A stretch of 64,000 nucleotides of DNA from RYN-230 sp963718305 (lineage in GTDB: Bacteria > Actinomycetota > Actinomycetes > Streptosporangiales > Streptosporangiaceae). The stretch is taken from positions 573,724 to 637,723 of the forward strand of contig CAVQZG010000018.1 in the NCBI GenBank assembly GCA_963718305.1, read 5' to 3'. The notes under the pieces are model-generated. The model did not search any database and had not been told where the DNA came from. It worked only from the letters and a program-made list of their open reading frames with translations. Shown here piece by piece: positions 41,085-49,560 of the stretch. The translations under genes and the position numbers were made by a program. The first letter of the stretch is position 1, and each line of letters starts with the position of its first letter.

Positions 41085-41098
41085 CGGACAGCTGTCCG
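41085..41098. promoter_or_regulatory. Operator CGGACAGCTGTCCG in front of the amidohydrolase
   Basis: Perfect 14-bp palindrome 57 bp upstream of the amidohydrolase start, with the same CGGACA-N2-TGTCCG core as the site before the CoA-transferase operon. A TTGACA hexamer (41027-41032) lies upstream on the plus strand, but no good -10 element follows at the usual spacing. The rest of the 315-bp divergent gap (40840-41154) shows nothing else clear. Confidence 0.7.
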
Positions 41099-41154
41099 TG
41101 AGCAGCCCCGATAAATGCACGCATCGCCTGCCCGCCTCAGAGTGGAGGTCTGCC

Positions 41155-42612
41155 ATGACCCTGGTGTTCCGGAACGCGACGGTGCTGACCATGGACGACG
41201 CGCACACCGTGCACCACGGCGGCGACGTGCTGGTCAACGGCGAGCGGATCGAGGCCGTGGGCCCGCACCTGGAGGTCCCCGAGGGGACCACCGAGATCGA
41301 CGCGACGGGCGGCATCGTGATGCCGGGCATGATCGACACGCACCGGCACATGTGGCAGACCGCGATGCGCGGCTACGGCGCGGACTGGACGCTGACCCAG
41401 TACTTCGTCTGGTACTACCTGCAGTGGGGCAAGACCTTCCGGCCCCAGGACATCTACGCCGGCAACCTGCTGTCCGGGCTGGAGGCCCTGGACGCAGGCG
41501 TCACCACCACGGTGGACTGGTCGCACGGGCTGCAGACCGTGGACCACGCCGAGGCCGCGGTGGCGGCGCTCACCGAGGTGCCGGGGCGGTTCGTGCTGGC
41601 TTACGGCAACATCCAGCAGGGCCCGTGGGAGTGGTCGGCCGCCCCCGAGTTCCGCGACTTCGTCAGCCGTCACTTCGGCGCGGGCAACGACATGCTCGGG
41701 TTCCAGATGGCCTTCGACGTGACCGGCGACCCGGCGTTCCCGGAGAAGGCCGCGTTCGAGGTGGCCCGGGACCTCGGCGTGCCGGTCACCACGCACGCGG
41801 GAGTCTGGGGCGCGACCAACGACGACGGGATCCGGCTCATGCACGAGCACGGGTTCATGACGCCGTCCACCATCTACGTGCACGCGGCCACCCTGACCCG
41901 GGATTCCTACCACCGGATCGCCGCCACCGGCGGCACCGCCTCGGTCTCGACCGAGAGCGAGCAGAGCGCCGGCCAGGGCTACCCGCCCACCTGGCAGCTG
42001 CGCGAGCACAACATCCCGGTCTCGCTGTCCATGGACACCAGCGTGTGGTGGAGCGGCGACCTGTTCTCGGCCATGCGGACCACGCTGGGCGCGGACCGCT
42101 CCCGCGAGCACCTGGAAGCCCACGGCCGCCAGGAGACCGTGACCCACTGCCACCTGCGCGCCGAGGACGTGGTCGACTGGGCCACCCGGGGCGGGGCCAG
42201 GGCCCTGGGGCTGGATTCGGTCACCGGCAGCCTGGAGCCCGGCAAGAAGGCCGACGTCGTGCTGATCAAGAACGACGCCTCGCCGGTCATGTTCCCGCTG
42301 CTCAACCCGTACGGGCACGTCGCGTTCCAGGCCCAGCGCGGTGACGTGCACACGGTCCTGGTGAACGGCCAGGTGGTCAAGTCCGGCCACGCGCTGACCG
42401 GCGGCAGCCTGGCCCGGGCCCGCCAGGTGGTGGGGGAGACCGTCGAGTATCTGCAGGGCCAGCTCGGGCCCGAGGCGTGGGCCGAGGGCATGCACCCGGA
42501 GGTCCCCGAGACCAAGGTCCTCGACAACCCTTACACCTATACGAAGTGGGACGCGGGCTCGGCGCAGTGGAAGGGCGGCGCCGGCCCGGACGCCCCTGGC
42601 GGGAACGGCTAA
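41155..42612 (+). CDS. AtzA/TrzA-type amidohydrolase (deaminase/dechlorinase-like)
   Basis: 485 aa from the ATG at 41155 with GTGGAGG upstream. Metal-dependent TIM barrel of the cytosine deaminase/AtzA subgroup: GMIDTHRHMWQ (His63, His65), later THAGVWGATNDDG and YVHAATL with metal or proton-relay His/Glu-equivalents, and SMDTSVWWSGD with the catalytic Asp. LEPGKKADVVLI is the usual C-terminal motif. Family members deaminate or dehalogenate N-heterocycles (8-oxoguanine, S-adenosylhomocysteine, triazines). The shared operator with the CoA-transferase/LigAB operon suggests that it starts the same catabolic route. Confidence 0.9.
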   Translation: MTLVFRNATVLTMDDAHTVHHGGDVLVNGERIEAVGPHLEVPEGTTEIDATGGIVMPGMIDTHRHMWQTAMRGYGADWTLTQYFVWYYLQWGKTFRPQDIYAGNLLSGLEALDAGVTTTVDWSHGLQTVDHAEAAVAALTEVPGRFVLAYGNIQQGPWEWSAAPEFRDFVSRHFGAGNDMLGFQMAFDVTGDPAFPEKAAFEVARDLGVPVTTHAGVWGATNDDGIRLMHEHGFMTPSTIYVHAATLTRDSYHRIAATGGTASVSTESEQSAGQGYPPTWQLREHNIPVSLSMDTSVWWSGDLFSAMRTTLGADRSREHLEAHGRQETVTHCHLRAEDVVDWATRGGARALGLDSVTGSLEPGKKADVVLIKNDASPVMFPLLNPYGHVAFQAQRGDVHTVLVNGQVVKSGHALTGGSLARARQVVGETVEYLQGQLGPEAWAEGMHPEVPETKVLDNPYTYTKWDAGSAQWKGGAGPDAPGGNG

Positions 42613-42692
42613 GGATCGTCGCGCTGGCCTGAGTCCTGGCGACTGCCAGCGGCTGCCCCACCGCGCTGCCGGCTGAATGCCGCGGCCACGGA

Positions 42693-45323
42693 TCACGGCG
42701 CCGCGCTGCTGGCGCCGTGCCGGTCGCGGACGGCGGCCACCGCCTCCTGCTGGCTGAGCCGGGAGCCAGCTGCGTAGGATTCGCCGAACCGGTCCGCGCC
42801 CAGCGCCTGGCGGACCTGGGCGACCAGTTCGGCCTCCACCCGCCGCATCAGCGGCCACGGCTGCAGGCCGACCCGCTGGCGCAGGCCCTCGGCTGCCCCG
42901 GCCAGCAGTGCCGCCCGCTGGGGGTCACCCTCCACGAACGCCAGCCGGGCAAATGCGGTCAGGCACAAAGTCACGCTGCGAGTGCTGCGGGCCGCCAGGC
43001 TCAGCTCCAGCCCCTCATCCATCGGTGCCCGGCCCTCCTCCGGCCTCCCCTGCCCCACGGCCAGGATGCCCAGATACACCCGGGAGACGGCCGCGAGCCA
43101 GGGGTTGCCCAACCGCTCCGCCAGGTCGCGCATCTCGCTGAGGTGGCGCAGGGCGTCGTCGTAACGACCGGCAGTCGTCTCCCCGAGGCCGGCGCTAAAG
43201 GCGGCCAGCGCCGTCCAGAACGGCTCGTCCTGGCCATGGAGCTGCTCCAGGGAGACCAGCGTCCCCTGCAGGGCGCCGTCGTAGTCGTCGGTGATCCCCA
43301 AGGTCCACGCCAGGACAAGCTGGACCACAGCGCGGAGGTACGGGTCCCCGATCCCGTCGAGCAGCGGCGCCAGATGCTCGCGCGCCTCCAGCGCCGCTTC
43401 GTCGTCGCCCACCTCGACGCCGGTCGCCGCCGCTGTCCACGCCAGTTCAACCCGGGCCCGGAGGTCGAGGGAGCGGGCGGTGGGCAGCATCTGGCCAACC
43501 CAGGAGCGGGCCTCGCCCAGATGGTCCCGCAGGAACCAGAAGAGCCACAGGACCCGGAACAGGTGCGGCAGCGGTCCGGTGTCGTGGGCCAGGTACCAGC
43601 GCACGGTGGCGGCCAGATTGCCTGCCTCGGCCTCCAGGCGCCCGCACCACTCAAGCTGCCCGGTGCCGCGCAGCGGCCGGTCGGCCTGCTCGGCCAGCGC
43701 CCGGTAGTAGCCGGCGTGGCGGCGCTCGATCTCGGCGGCGTCCGGCCGGATCGCCAGCCGCTCGGCCACGAACGCGCGGATAGTCTCCAGCATGCGCAGC
43801 CGGGGGCCGTCGCCGGCAGGGTCGAGGTAGACCAGGCTGTGGCGGGCCAGCGCCTCAGTCAGGTCCAGCGCCCGGTCCTCATCCAGGCCGGTGACCTGGG
43901 CGGCGGCCTCGATGGTCCAGCCGTCGGCGAACACGGCCACGGTCTCCAGCAGCGACCGCTCCGCGTCGTCCAGGAGCCCCACGCTCCACTCCACCGTGGC
44001 CCGCAGGGTGCGCTGCCGCTCGGGCATGTCCACCGGGCCCGTTCCCAGCGCGTCCAGCGACCTGGACAGGCGGCGCAGTAGCTCGTCCGGGTCGAGCAGC
44101 CGGGTGCGGGCGGCCGCCAGCTCGATCGCCAGCGGCAGGCCTTCCAGCCGCCGGCAGATCTCCGCCACCGCCGCCGCGTTGCCCTCGGTGAGGGCGAAGC
44201 CGGGACGCACCGCGCTGGCCCGGTCCACGAACAGCGCCACCGCCGGCGAGGCCGCCAGCTCCTCCACCGGCACCGTGGCGGGGTCAGCGGGCAGCGGCAG
44301 CGGCGGCACCGGGTACTCCCGCTCCGCCCGCAGCCCCAGCACCGTGCGGCTGGTGGCCAGGATCACCACGCCGGGGCAGCGGGCCAGCAGCGCGTCAAGG
44401 TCGCGGGCGGCGGCGACCACCTGCTCGAAGTTGTCGAGGATGAGCAGCCACCGGTCGTCGCCGAAGAACTCGACCAGGGCCTCCAGCGGCGAGCCCGCCC
44501 CCGCCAGCTCAGCCCCCACCGCCCGGGCCACGCCCGGCAGCACCAGCCCGGGATCGGTGACCGCCGCCAGCGGCACGAACGCGGTCCCCGCCGCGAAGCG
44601 GTCAGCCAGCCGCTCGCCCGCCGCCGCCGCCAGCCGGGTCTTGCCGATCCCGCCCAGCCCGGTGAGGGTCACCAATCGGACACCGGGGCCCCCGGCCAAA
44701 CCGGCCACCTCCTCGACGGCCTCCTCCCGCCCCACCAGCGAGGTCGTGTCCACCGGGAGCGGGCGCGGCCCGTGCGAGCCCGGCGGCGCCGCCGCGGCGG
44801 CCGGGGGACGGGCGGCAGCGAACCGCTCGCTCAGCAGCATCGCCAGGTCGTCGCGCACCAGCCGGCCCAGCTCCGCCGGGGTCCGGAAGGCGCGGTAGGA
44901 CACCGAGGCCTCCGCCTTGATCCGGGCCAGCAGATCAGCCAGCTGCGGCTCACGGTCAGGCGCCGGCGCCTTGACGTACAGCAGCCGGGGCAACGCCCCC
45001 GACAGCTCGAACTCATCCTCCAGGCCCGAGATCTCCATGCCCGGCCCGACCCACCCGTACCGCTGCCAGTACAGCCCGACGAACACATCGCTTTGCGCCA
45101 GATACGCCCGGTACAGATCCTGCGGAGGATGCGGCCGCGCCCCTGCCTCGAACATCACCGGCGTCAGCCGCAGCGCCGAGATGGCGCGCGAGACCGAGCG
45201 CCGCTCATCCGCCAGCTCGCCCAGCGTGGAGCTCACGAACACCCGCAGGTGCCGGTCCGGAGTCCGGATGACCGCGTCTCCCGGCGCCAACTCGTTCCCC
45301 GATCGCCCCCGCTGAGGTTCCAC
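42693..45323 (-). CDS. STAND ATPase: DUF4062 + NB-ARC + TPR
   Basis: About 876 aa from the GTG at 45323; a TTG at 45290 or a much earlier ATG (45476) cannot be excluded. Residues about 25-110 are DUF4062, a TIR-like Rossmann domain (RHLRVFVSSTLGELADERR, LYRAYLAQSDVFVGLYWQRYGW). The NB-ARC ATPase has P-loop LTGLGGIGKTRLA around 222-232, Walker B RWLLILDNFEQV, and IILATSRTVLGL-like sensor plus GLPLAIELAAAR. TPR-like repeats fill residues about 560-850. There is no DNA-binding HTH, so this is a sensor-effector rather than a normal regulator; many STAND proteins of this plan act in defence or cell death. Confidence 0.85.
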   Translation of the reverse strand: MEPQRGRSGNELAPGDAVIRTPDRHLRVFVSSTLGELADERRSVSRAISALRLTPVMFEAGARPHPPQDLYRAYLAQSDVFVGLYWQRYGWVGPGMEISGLEDEFELSGALPRLLYVKAPAPDREPQLADLLARIKAEASVSYRAFRTPAELGRLVRDDLAMLLSERFAAARPPAAAAAPPGSHGPRPLPVDTTSLVGREEAVEEVAGLAGGPGVRLVTLTGLGGIGKTRLAAAAGERLADRFAAGTAFVPLAAVTDPGLVLPGVARAVGAELAGAGSPLEALVEFFGDDRWLLILDNFEQVVAAARDLDALLARCPGVVILATSRTVLGLRAEREYPVPPLPLPADPATVPVEELAASPAVALFVDRASAVRPGFALTEGNAAAVAEICRRLEGLPLAIELAAARTRLLDPDELLRRLSRSLDALGTGPVDMPERQRTLRATVEWSVGLLDDAERSLLETVAVFADGWTIEAAAQVTGLDEDRALDLTEALARHSLVYLDPAGDGPRLRMLETIRAFVAERLAIRPDAAEIERRHAGYYRALAEQADRPLRGTGQLEWCGRLEAEAGNLAATVRWYLAHDTGPLPHLFRVLWLFWFLRDHLGEARSWVGQMLPTARSLDLRARVELAWTAAATGVEVGDDEAALEAREHLAPLLDGIGDPYLRAVVQLVLAWTLGITDDYDGALQGTLVSLEQLHGQDEPFWTALAAFSAGLGETTAGRYDDALRHLSEMRDLAERLGNPWLAAVSRVYLGILAVGQGRPEEGRAPMDEGLELSLAARSTRSVTLCLTAFARLAFVEGDPQRAALLAGAAEGLRQRVGLQPWPLMRRVEAELVAQVRQALGADRFGESYAAGSRLSQQEAVAAVRDRHGASSAAP

Positions 45324-45474
45324 CAGGCAAGTCTTGAACGACCCGGCCCGCACTGGCAACACGCCGTGGTAACCAACCCATACCGTGGTGCCCGCGATGG
45401 GGAGCTGCCCGTGGTCGGCCAGGTGTGCGGGCCCCGCCTGTTCCCCGACCCCGCGCGGCGGGCAGCATGAGCAC

Positions 45475-45627
45475 ATGACGTTTTCTGTTCAGCCAGCCCC
45501 GGTGCAGATCGCGGCCAGCGCCTGCGGCGACGAGGGCCGCGAAGGCGTGCGGGCCTTCACCGAGCGCCGCCCGCCGCGTTTCCGCGGCGAGCCAGCCGTC
45601 CCGGCACCAACGGCATCGGGGGAGTGA
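45475..45627 (+). pseudogene. C-terminal remnant of an enoyl-CoA hydratase
   Basis: A 50-codon frame from an ATG at 45475. Its second half reads CGDEGREGVRAFTERRPPRF, the standard tail of crotonase-family proteins (EGVxAFxEKRPPRF). About 200 upstream residues of the fold are absent. Its TGA ends one base before the ATG of the SDR, so the original genes were adjacent. The first 20 codons show no homology that I recognise. Confidence 0.6.
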
Positions 45628-45628
45628 C

Positions 45629-46309
45629 ATGAACGACGTGGTGGTCGTGACCGGGGCCGCCGGCGCGCTGGGGCACGCGGTGCTGGCCGAGCTGCGCGGC
45701 CGGAATCATGCGGTAGTGGCGCTGGACCGGCCATCCGAGGCCCTGGACAAGCTGGGCAGCGACGACGGCGTACACCCGGTCGCGGTCGAGCTGGCCGACC
45801 GGGCCGCCGTGCACGCCGCGTGGCAGGAAATTGACCAGCTCGGGACCCCGGCCGCGCTCGTCGCGCTGGCCGGCGGGTTCGTCCCCGGCAAGCTCGCGGA
45901 CCTCGACGAGGATGCGCTCGAGGGCCTGTGGCGCTCCAACGTGGTCTCGATGCTGTGGTGCTGCCAGGAGGCCGCGCCCCGGATGGCCGCGGCCGGCGGC
46001 GGCGCGATCGTGACCATGGGCTCCAAGACCGCGGTCGCCGGGCCGGCCCCGCTGGCCCACGCCACCAGCAAGGCCGCGGTGGTGCGGGCCACCGAGTTGC
46101 TGGCCGAGGAGCTGCGGCCGCAGGGGATCCGGGTGAACTGCGTGCTGCCCTCGGTCATCGACACGCCCGCCAACCGGACCTGGATGTCCCCGGACCTGGC
46201 CGCCCGGGCGGTCGCCCCGGCCGCGATCGCCCGGGTGATCGCGTTCCTGATCGACCCGGACGCCGCGCCGGTCAGCGGCGCCCGCGTCCCGGTCTACGGC
46301 GACTCCTGA
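45629..46309 (+). CDS. SDR family oxidoreductase
   Basis: 226 aa. VVVTGAAGALGHAVLAEL (cofactor loop), VALAGGFVPGKLADL in place of the NNAG region, TMGSKTAVAG with the active Ser, then HATSKAAVVRATELLAEELRPQGIRVNCVLPSVIDTP. The usual Tyr of YxxxK is His (H..SK), a change seen in some divergent SDRs and expected to weaken or alter catalysis. Starts one base after an enoyl-CoA hydratase remnant. The 3' end overlaps the MocR pseudogene convergently by 16 bp. Confidence 0.85.
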   Translation: MNDVVVVTGAAGALGHAVLAELRGRNHAVVALDRPSEALDKLGSDDGVHPVAVELADRAAVHAAWQEIDQLGTPAALVALAGGFVPGKLADLDEDALEGLWRSNVVSMLWCCQEAAPRMAAAGGGAIVTMGSKTAVAGPAPLAHATSKAAVVRATELLAEELRPQGIRVNCVLPSVIDTPANRTWMSPDLAARAVAPAAIARVIAFLIDPDAAPVSGARVPVYGDS

Positions 46310-47640
46310 TCCGCGATCTGCGTGTATGCGTGGTGGAGTCTGCGGATTGCTGCTTCGAGCTGACCGGTGTTGGCGGGGCTGACGTAGCTCAGGCGCAGGT
46401 GCGGGGTGGACGTGTCCGCGCTGAAGTAGGGGCTCCCGGCGGTGACGGCGACACCGTGGCGCAGGGCAGCCGCGGCGACGGTGGCTTCGTCGGTGCCGTC
46501 GGGGAGGCGGAGCCACAGGTGGTAGCCGCCGAGCGGCGGGTGCTGCGGGGCGAGGCCGGGTAGCAGGCGGCTTAGCGCGGTGAGGATCGCGGCCCGGCGG
46601 TCTCGCAGCGCGGTGGCGAGTGCCCGGTGGTGGGTCGTCCAGGCTGGGGCGCCGACGAGTTCGAGGGCGGTTTCCTGGAGGGAGCGGGGGACGAAGAAGG
46701 TGTCGATGACCTGGGTGGCGCGCAGACGTTCGAAGGCAGGTCCGCGGGCGGTGATGGCTCCGACCCTCAGGTTGGGCGAGGTCGTCTTAGTCAGGGATCG
46801 GATATGGATGACCACGCCGTCGGGGTCGTCGGCGGCCAGCGGTGGGGGTAGCGGGGGGCTGTCGGCGTGGGCCAGCCGCCGGGCGAAGTCGTCTTCGATA
46901 ACGAACGCCCCGCCTCCCGGGCGGCGTGCAGCACCGGTTCGCGCCGCTGGGGGCCGAGGGTGGTGCCAGTGGGGTTGTGGAACAGGGGCTGGCAGACAAA
47001 CACCCGGGCGCCGGTGTCGTGGAAGGCCCGGGCGAGCAGATCGGTGCGCACACCGCCGGCATCGACCGGAACGGGGACGGGGCGCAATCCCGCGGCGCGG
47101 GCGACGGCGAGCAGGCCGGGGTAGGTGGGGGATTCGACCAGGATGGGGGCTCCGCAGGCGGTCAGGGCCCGTACGGCGGTGGTCAGCGCACTCTGGCCGC
47201 CGGCGGTGATCAGCACGTCGGAGGACGCGAGGGTGCCGGCCGGGCCGGCGATGTCCCGGGCGAACCACTCGCGCAATTCGCTGATTCCCTCGACCGGGGG
47301 ACGCGACCAGGTGCCGGGGCGGCGCCCGGCGCGGGCCAGCGCCGCGGCCAGGGCGCGTTCGGGCTGCAGGCTCGCGTGCAGGTACCCGCCGCTGAGATCG
47401 ATGACCTCGGGGGGCGGGGTGGTCAGGGTGGCGAGCACTCCGGCGGCGCCGAGGTGGTGCGCACCCGCGGCCGCGGGATGCGGGTCTGCGCTGAGCGCGA
47501 CCTCCTGCCAGGAGACGTCACCCGGCGCGGCAGGGGCGGGACGGGCCGGAGCACGGAAGACCCCGGCGCCGGGGCGGGGAGACGACCAGGCCTTCGGCGG
47601 CGAGCAGCACGATGGCCCTGCCCTGCCTGCTGGCCGCCCG
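46294..47640 (-). pseudogene. MocR-type GntR/aminotransferase regulator, truncated and frameshifted
   Basis: The aminotransferase class I domain is read in two frames. The upstream part has VIDLSGGYLHASLQPERAL, VLITAGGQSALTTAVRALTACGAPILVESPTYPG and FVCQPLFHNPTG. After a one-base shift at about 46915 it continues as AFVIEDDFARRLAH, HIRSLTKTTSPNLRVG (PLP-Lys region) and a normal C-terminus. Further upstream, in a third frame (shift near 47565), SRQGRAIVLLAAEGLVVSPPRR (about 47560-47630) matches the end of a GntR winged helix. The first part of the HTH is missing. It abuts a truncated EamA gene on the other strand. Confidence 0.75.
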
Positions 47641-48334
47641 CGTGCCGGTCCCCGCGCGCCGTGACTGGCCCGGCCTGCTGACCGTGGCCGGCGGCTGCGT
47701 GATCGGGTTTCCGCTGCTGATCACCCTGGCCCTGGGTACCGCCACCACCGCCCACTCGGCCGTCGTCGTCGGGGCGCTGCTGCTGGCCACCGCCGCGATC
47801 TCCGCGCTGCTGACCGGCCGGCGTCCCTCCCGGGCGTTCTGGACCGCCGCGATCCTCGGTGCCGTGGCCGTGCTCGCCTTCACCCTCGAGCAAAGCCGCG
47901 GCCGGCCTACCCTCGCCGACGGCTATCTCTTCGCCGCCCTGCTGGTGTGCGCGGCCGGCTACGCCCCGGGCGGGCGCCTCGCCGCCCGTATGCCCGGCTG
48001 GCAGGTCATCGCCTGGGCCATCGTCGCCGCCCTGCCGGTCTCCCTCGTCGTGGCCGCGGCCGCCCTGCCCACCGAACCGGTTCATCTGACGGCCAAGGCG
48101 ATCACCGGCCTGGCTTATATCGCCGCGGTCTCCCAGTTCGGCGGGTTCGTCGTGTGGTACTGCGGCATGGCCGCCATCGGCGTGCCCAAGGCCAGCCAGA
48201 TCCAGCTCGCCCAGCCGCTGATCACGCTGGTCTGGGCGGTGTCGCTGATGGGCGAGCAGCTGTCCCCGCTCGCCCCGATCACCGCGTTGATCGTGCTCGG
48301 CTGCATCGCTGCCACCCAGCGTGCCCGCACGTGA
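47612..48334 (+). pseudogene. EamA/DMT-family transporter lacking its N-terminus
   Basis: 240 codons beginning MALPCLLAARVPVPARRDWPG. The rest is a typical DMT exporter: LLTVAGGCVIGFPLLITLALG, HSAVVVGALLLATAAISALL, AAILGAVAVLAFTLEQ and the second EamA repeat AYIAAVSQFGGFVVWYCGMAAIG with QLAQPLITLVWAVSLMGEQ. Intact relatives are about 290-300 aa and start with two more helices, so about 55 residues are missing. Truncated at the same point as the divergent MocR gene, implying one deletion removed both 5' ends. It may still be translated, but probably is not a working transporter. Confidence 0.75.
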
Positions 48335-48389
48335 CGGCGACCCACTTGCTATCAGCCCGCCGGGTCAATGCCCGGCCAGGGCCCGGGGG

Positions 48390-49406
48390 CTAGGCCCGGG
48401 CCCGTGCCGGCGACAACGGCGGGACGGCGATGTCCAGCCGGGAGGCCTCGCCGATGGGCGCGCACGTCCCCTTCGGCTGCTTGATGTCGGTGTTCGGTTC
48501 GCACGTCAGCGCGGTCACCTGGACGTGCTGGAAACTGGCGGGCGAGAACGGTATGGACAGGGTCCGCTGCACGGCCCCGTTGGCGTCCGGGGGGATCACG
48601 TCCTCCGACAGTTCGGTGCACTGCCGCTCGAGGGCGTTATCGAAGTAGTAGCAGGGGTCCTGCTCGCAGGTGACGCCGACGGTCGCGGCCAGCGATTTCA
48701 CCTGGGGCTTGAGGCACAGCACGGCCACGTTCCAGGAGGCTGGGACCGCGGCCACGTTGACGCCCAGCCATTCGCTGGTGGACAGCTTGGAGGCGGAGAC
48801 CGAGATGGCCAGCAAGTCGTTCTGCCCGGTCACCTGCAGGGTGTCGCCGATCTCGGCCACGGTGGAGGTCTGGCTGATGGTCTCGAGCCGGAGCGCCCCG
48901 TAGGCCGCGGTGGACGTGAGCGCCACCGCGATGGCCAGCAGCAGGCACTGCAGGTTCAGCAGGTCGGGGATGCGGTCGTGCATCGCCCAGCTCACCCGGC
49001 CGCGGCGCCGGTCCCTGACGAACCTGGCTAGGAAGAATGCCGCGCAGGCCAGCAGGATCACGGTCGCGGCGATGCTGGTGTAATGCTCGGCGGAATGCCC
49101 GAGGAAGGGAGAGGGAACCAGCCATATCGTCAGCGAGAACATGGCCGCGAGCAGGAAGACGAAAATTAATACCACGATGAGCGGGATCGGATGCCCGTTC
49201 GCGGCGACAAAGATGCTGAACACGGCGGCGAGCACGCCCGCCAGCAAGAACGTCGCGATGACCGACACCCGGACCGGCTCGTTCCGCAGGACCACGCCGA
49301 TCTCGCCGGACTTGAGGCCCAGCACGTTCAGCACGCCGGCGAAGCCGGCCACCAGGAAACCAAGGAGGTTCCTGACATCGCCCAGGCCGCTGTTGCTCTG
49401 CGCCAT
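48390..49406 (-). CDS. Unknown multi-pass membrane protein with extracytoplasmic domain
   Basis: 338 aa from the ATG at 49406. Predicted helices: NLLGFLVAGFAGVLNVLGL, VSVIATFLLAGVLAAVFSIFV, PLIVVLIFVFLLAAMFSLTIW, SIAATVILLACAAFFLARF and LLNLQCLLLAIAVALTSTAAYG. A 175-residue outer domain follows with four paired cysteines (TCEQDPCYYF, LERQCTEL, LTCEPN, GTCAPI), suggesting disulfides. I do not recognise the family. No operon partner; it is flanked by the degenerate EamA gene and a TetR gene. Confidence 0.75.
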   Translation of the reverse strand: MAQSNSGLGDVRNLLGFLVAGFAGVLNVLGLKSGEIGVVLRNEPVRVSVIATFLLAGVLAAVFSIFVAANGHPIPLIVVLIFVFLLAAMFSLTIWLVPSPFLGHSAEHYTSIAATVILLACAAFFLARFVRDRRRGRVSWAMHDRIPDLLNLQCLLLAIAVALTSTAAYGALRLETISQTSTVAEIGDTLQVTGQNDLLAISVSASKLSTSEWLGVNVAAVPASWNVAVLCLKPQVKSLAATVGVTCEQDPCYYFDNALERQCTELSEDVIPPDANGAVQRTLSIPFSPASFQHVQVTALTCEPNTDIKQPKGTCAPIGEASRLDIAVPPLSPARARA

Positions 49407-49560
49407 TTCTCGGTCCCCCCACAGGACGGTGGCCGTGCCCGCCGCAGCCCCGATAGGAGGATAAATCCGGAGGAATTTACTTATCGGCGCGCTGGCTGGC
49501 ACCAATAGCGTACGCCTGCGATTAGGCGGTGCCGGCGGCGCGAATCACCGTCGTGAGAGC

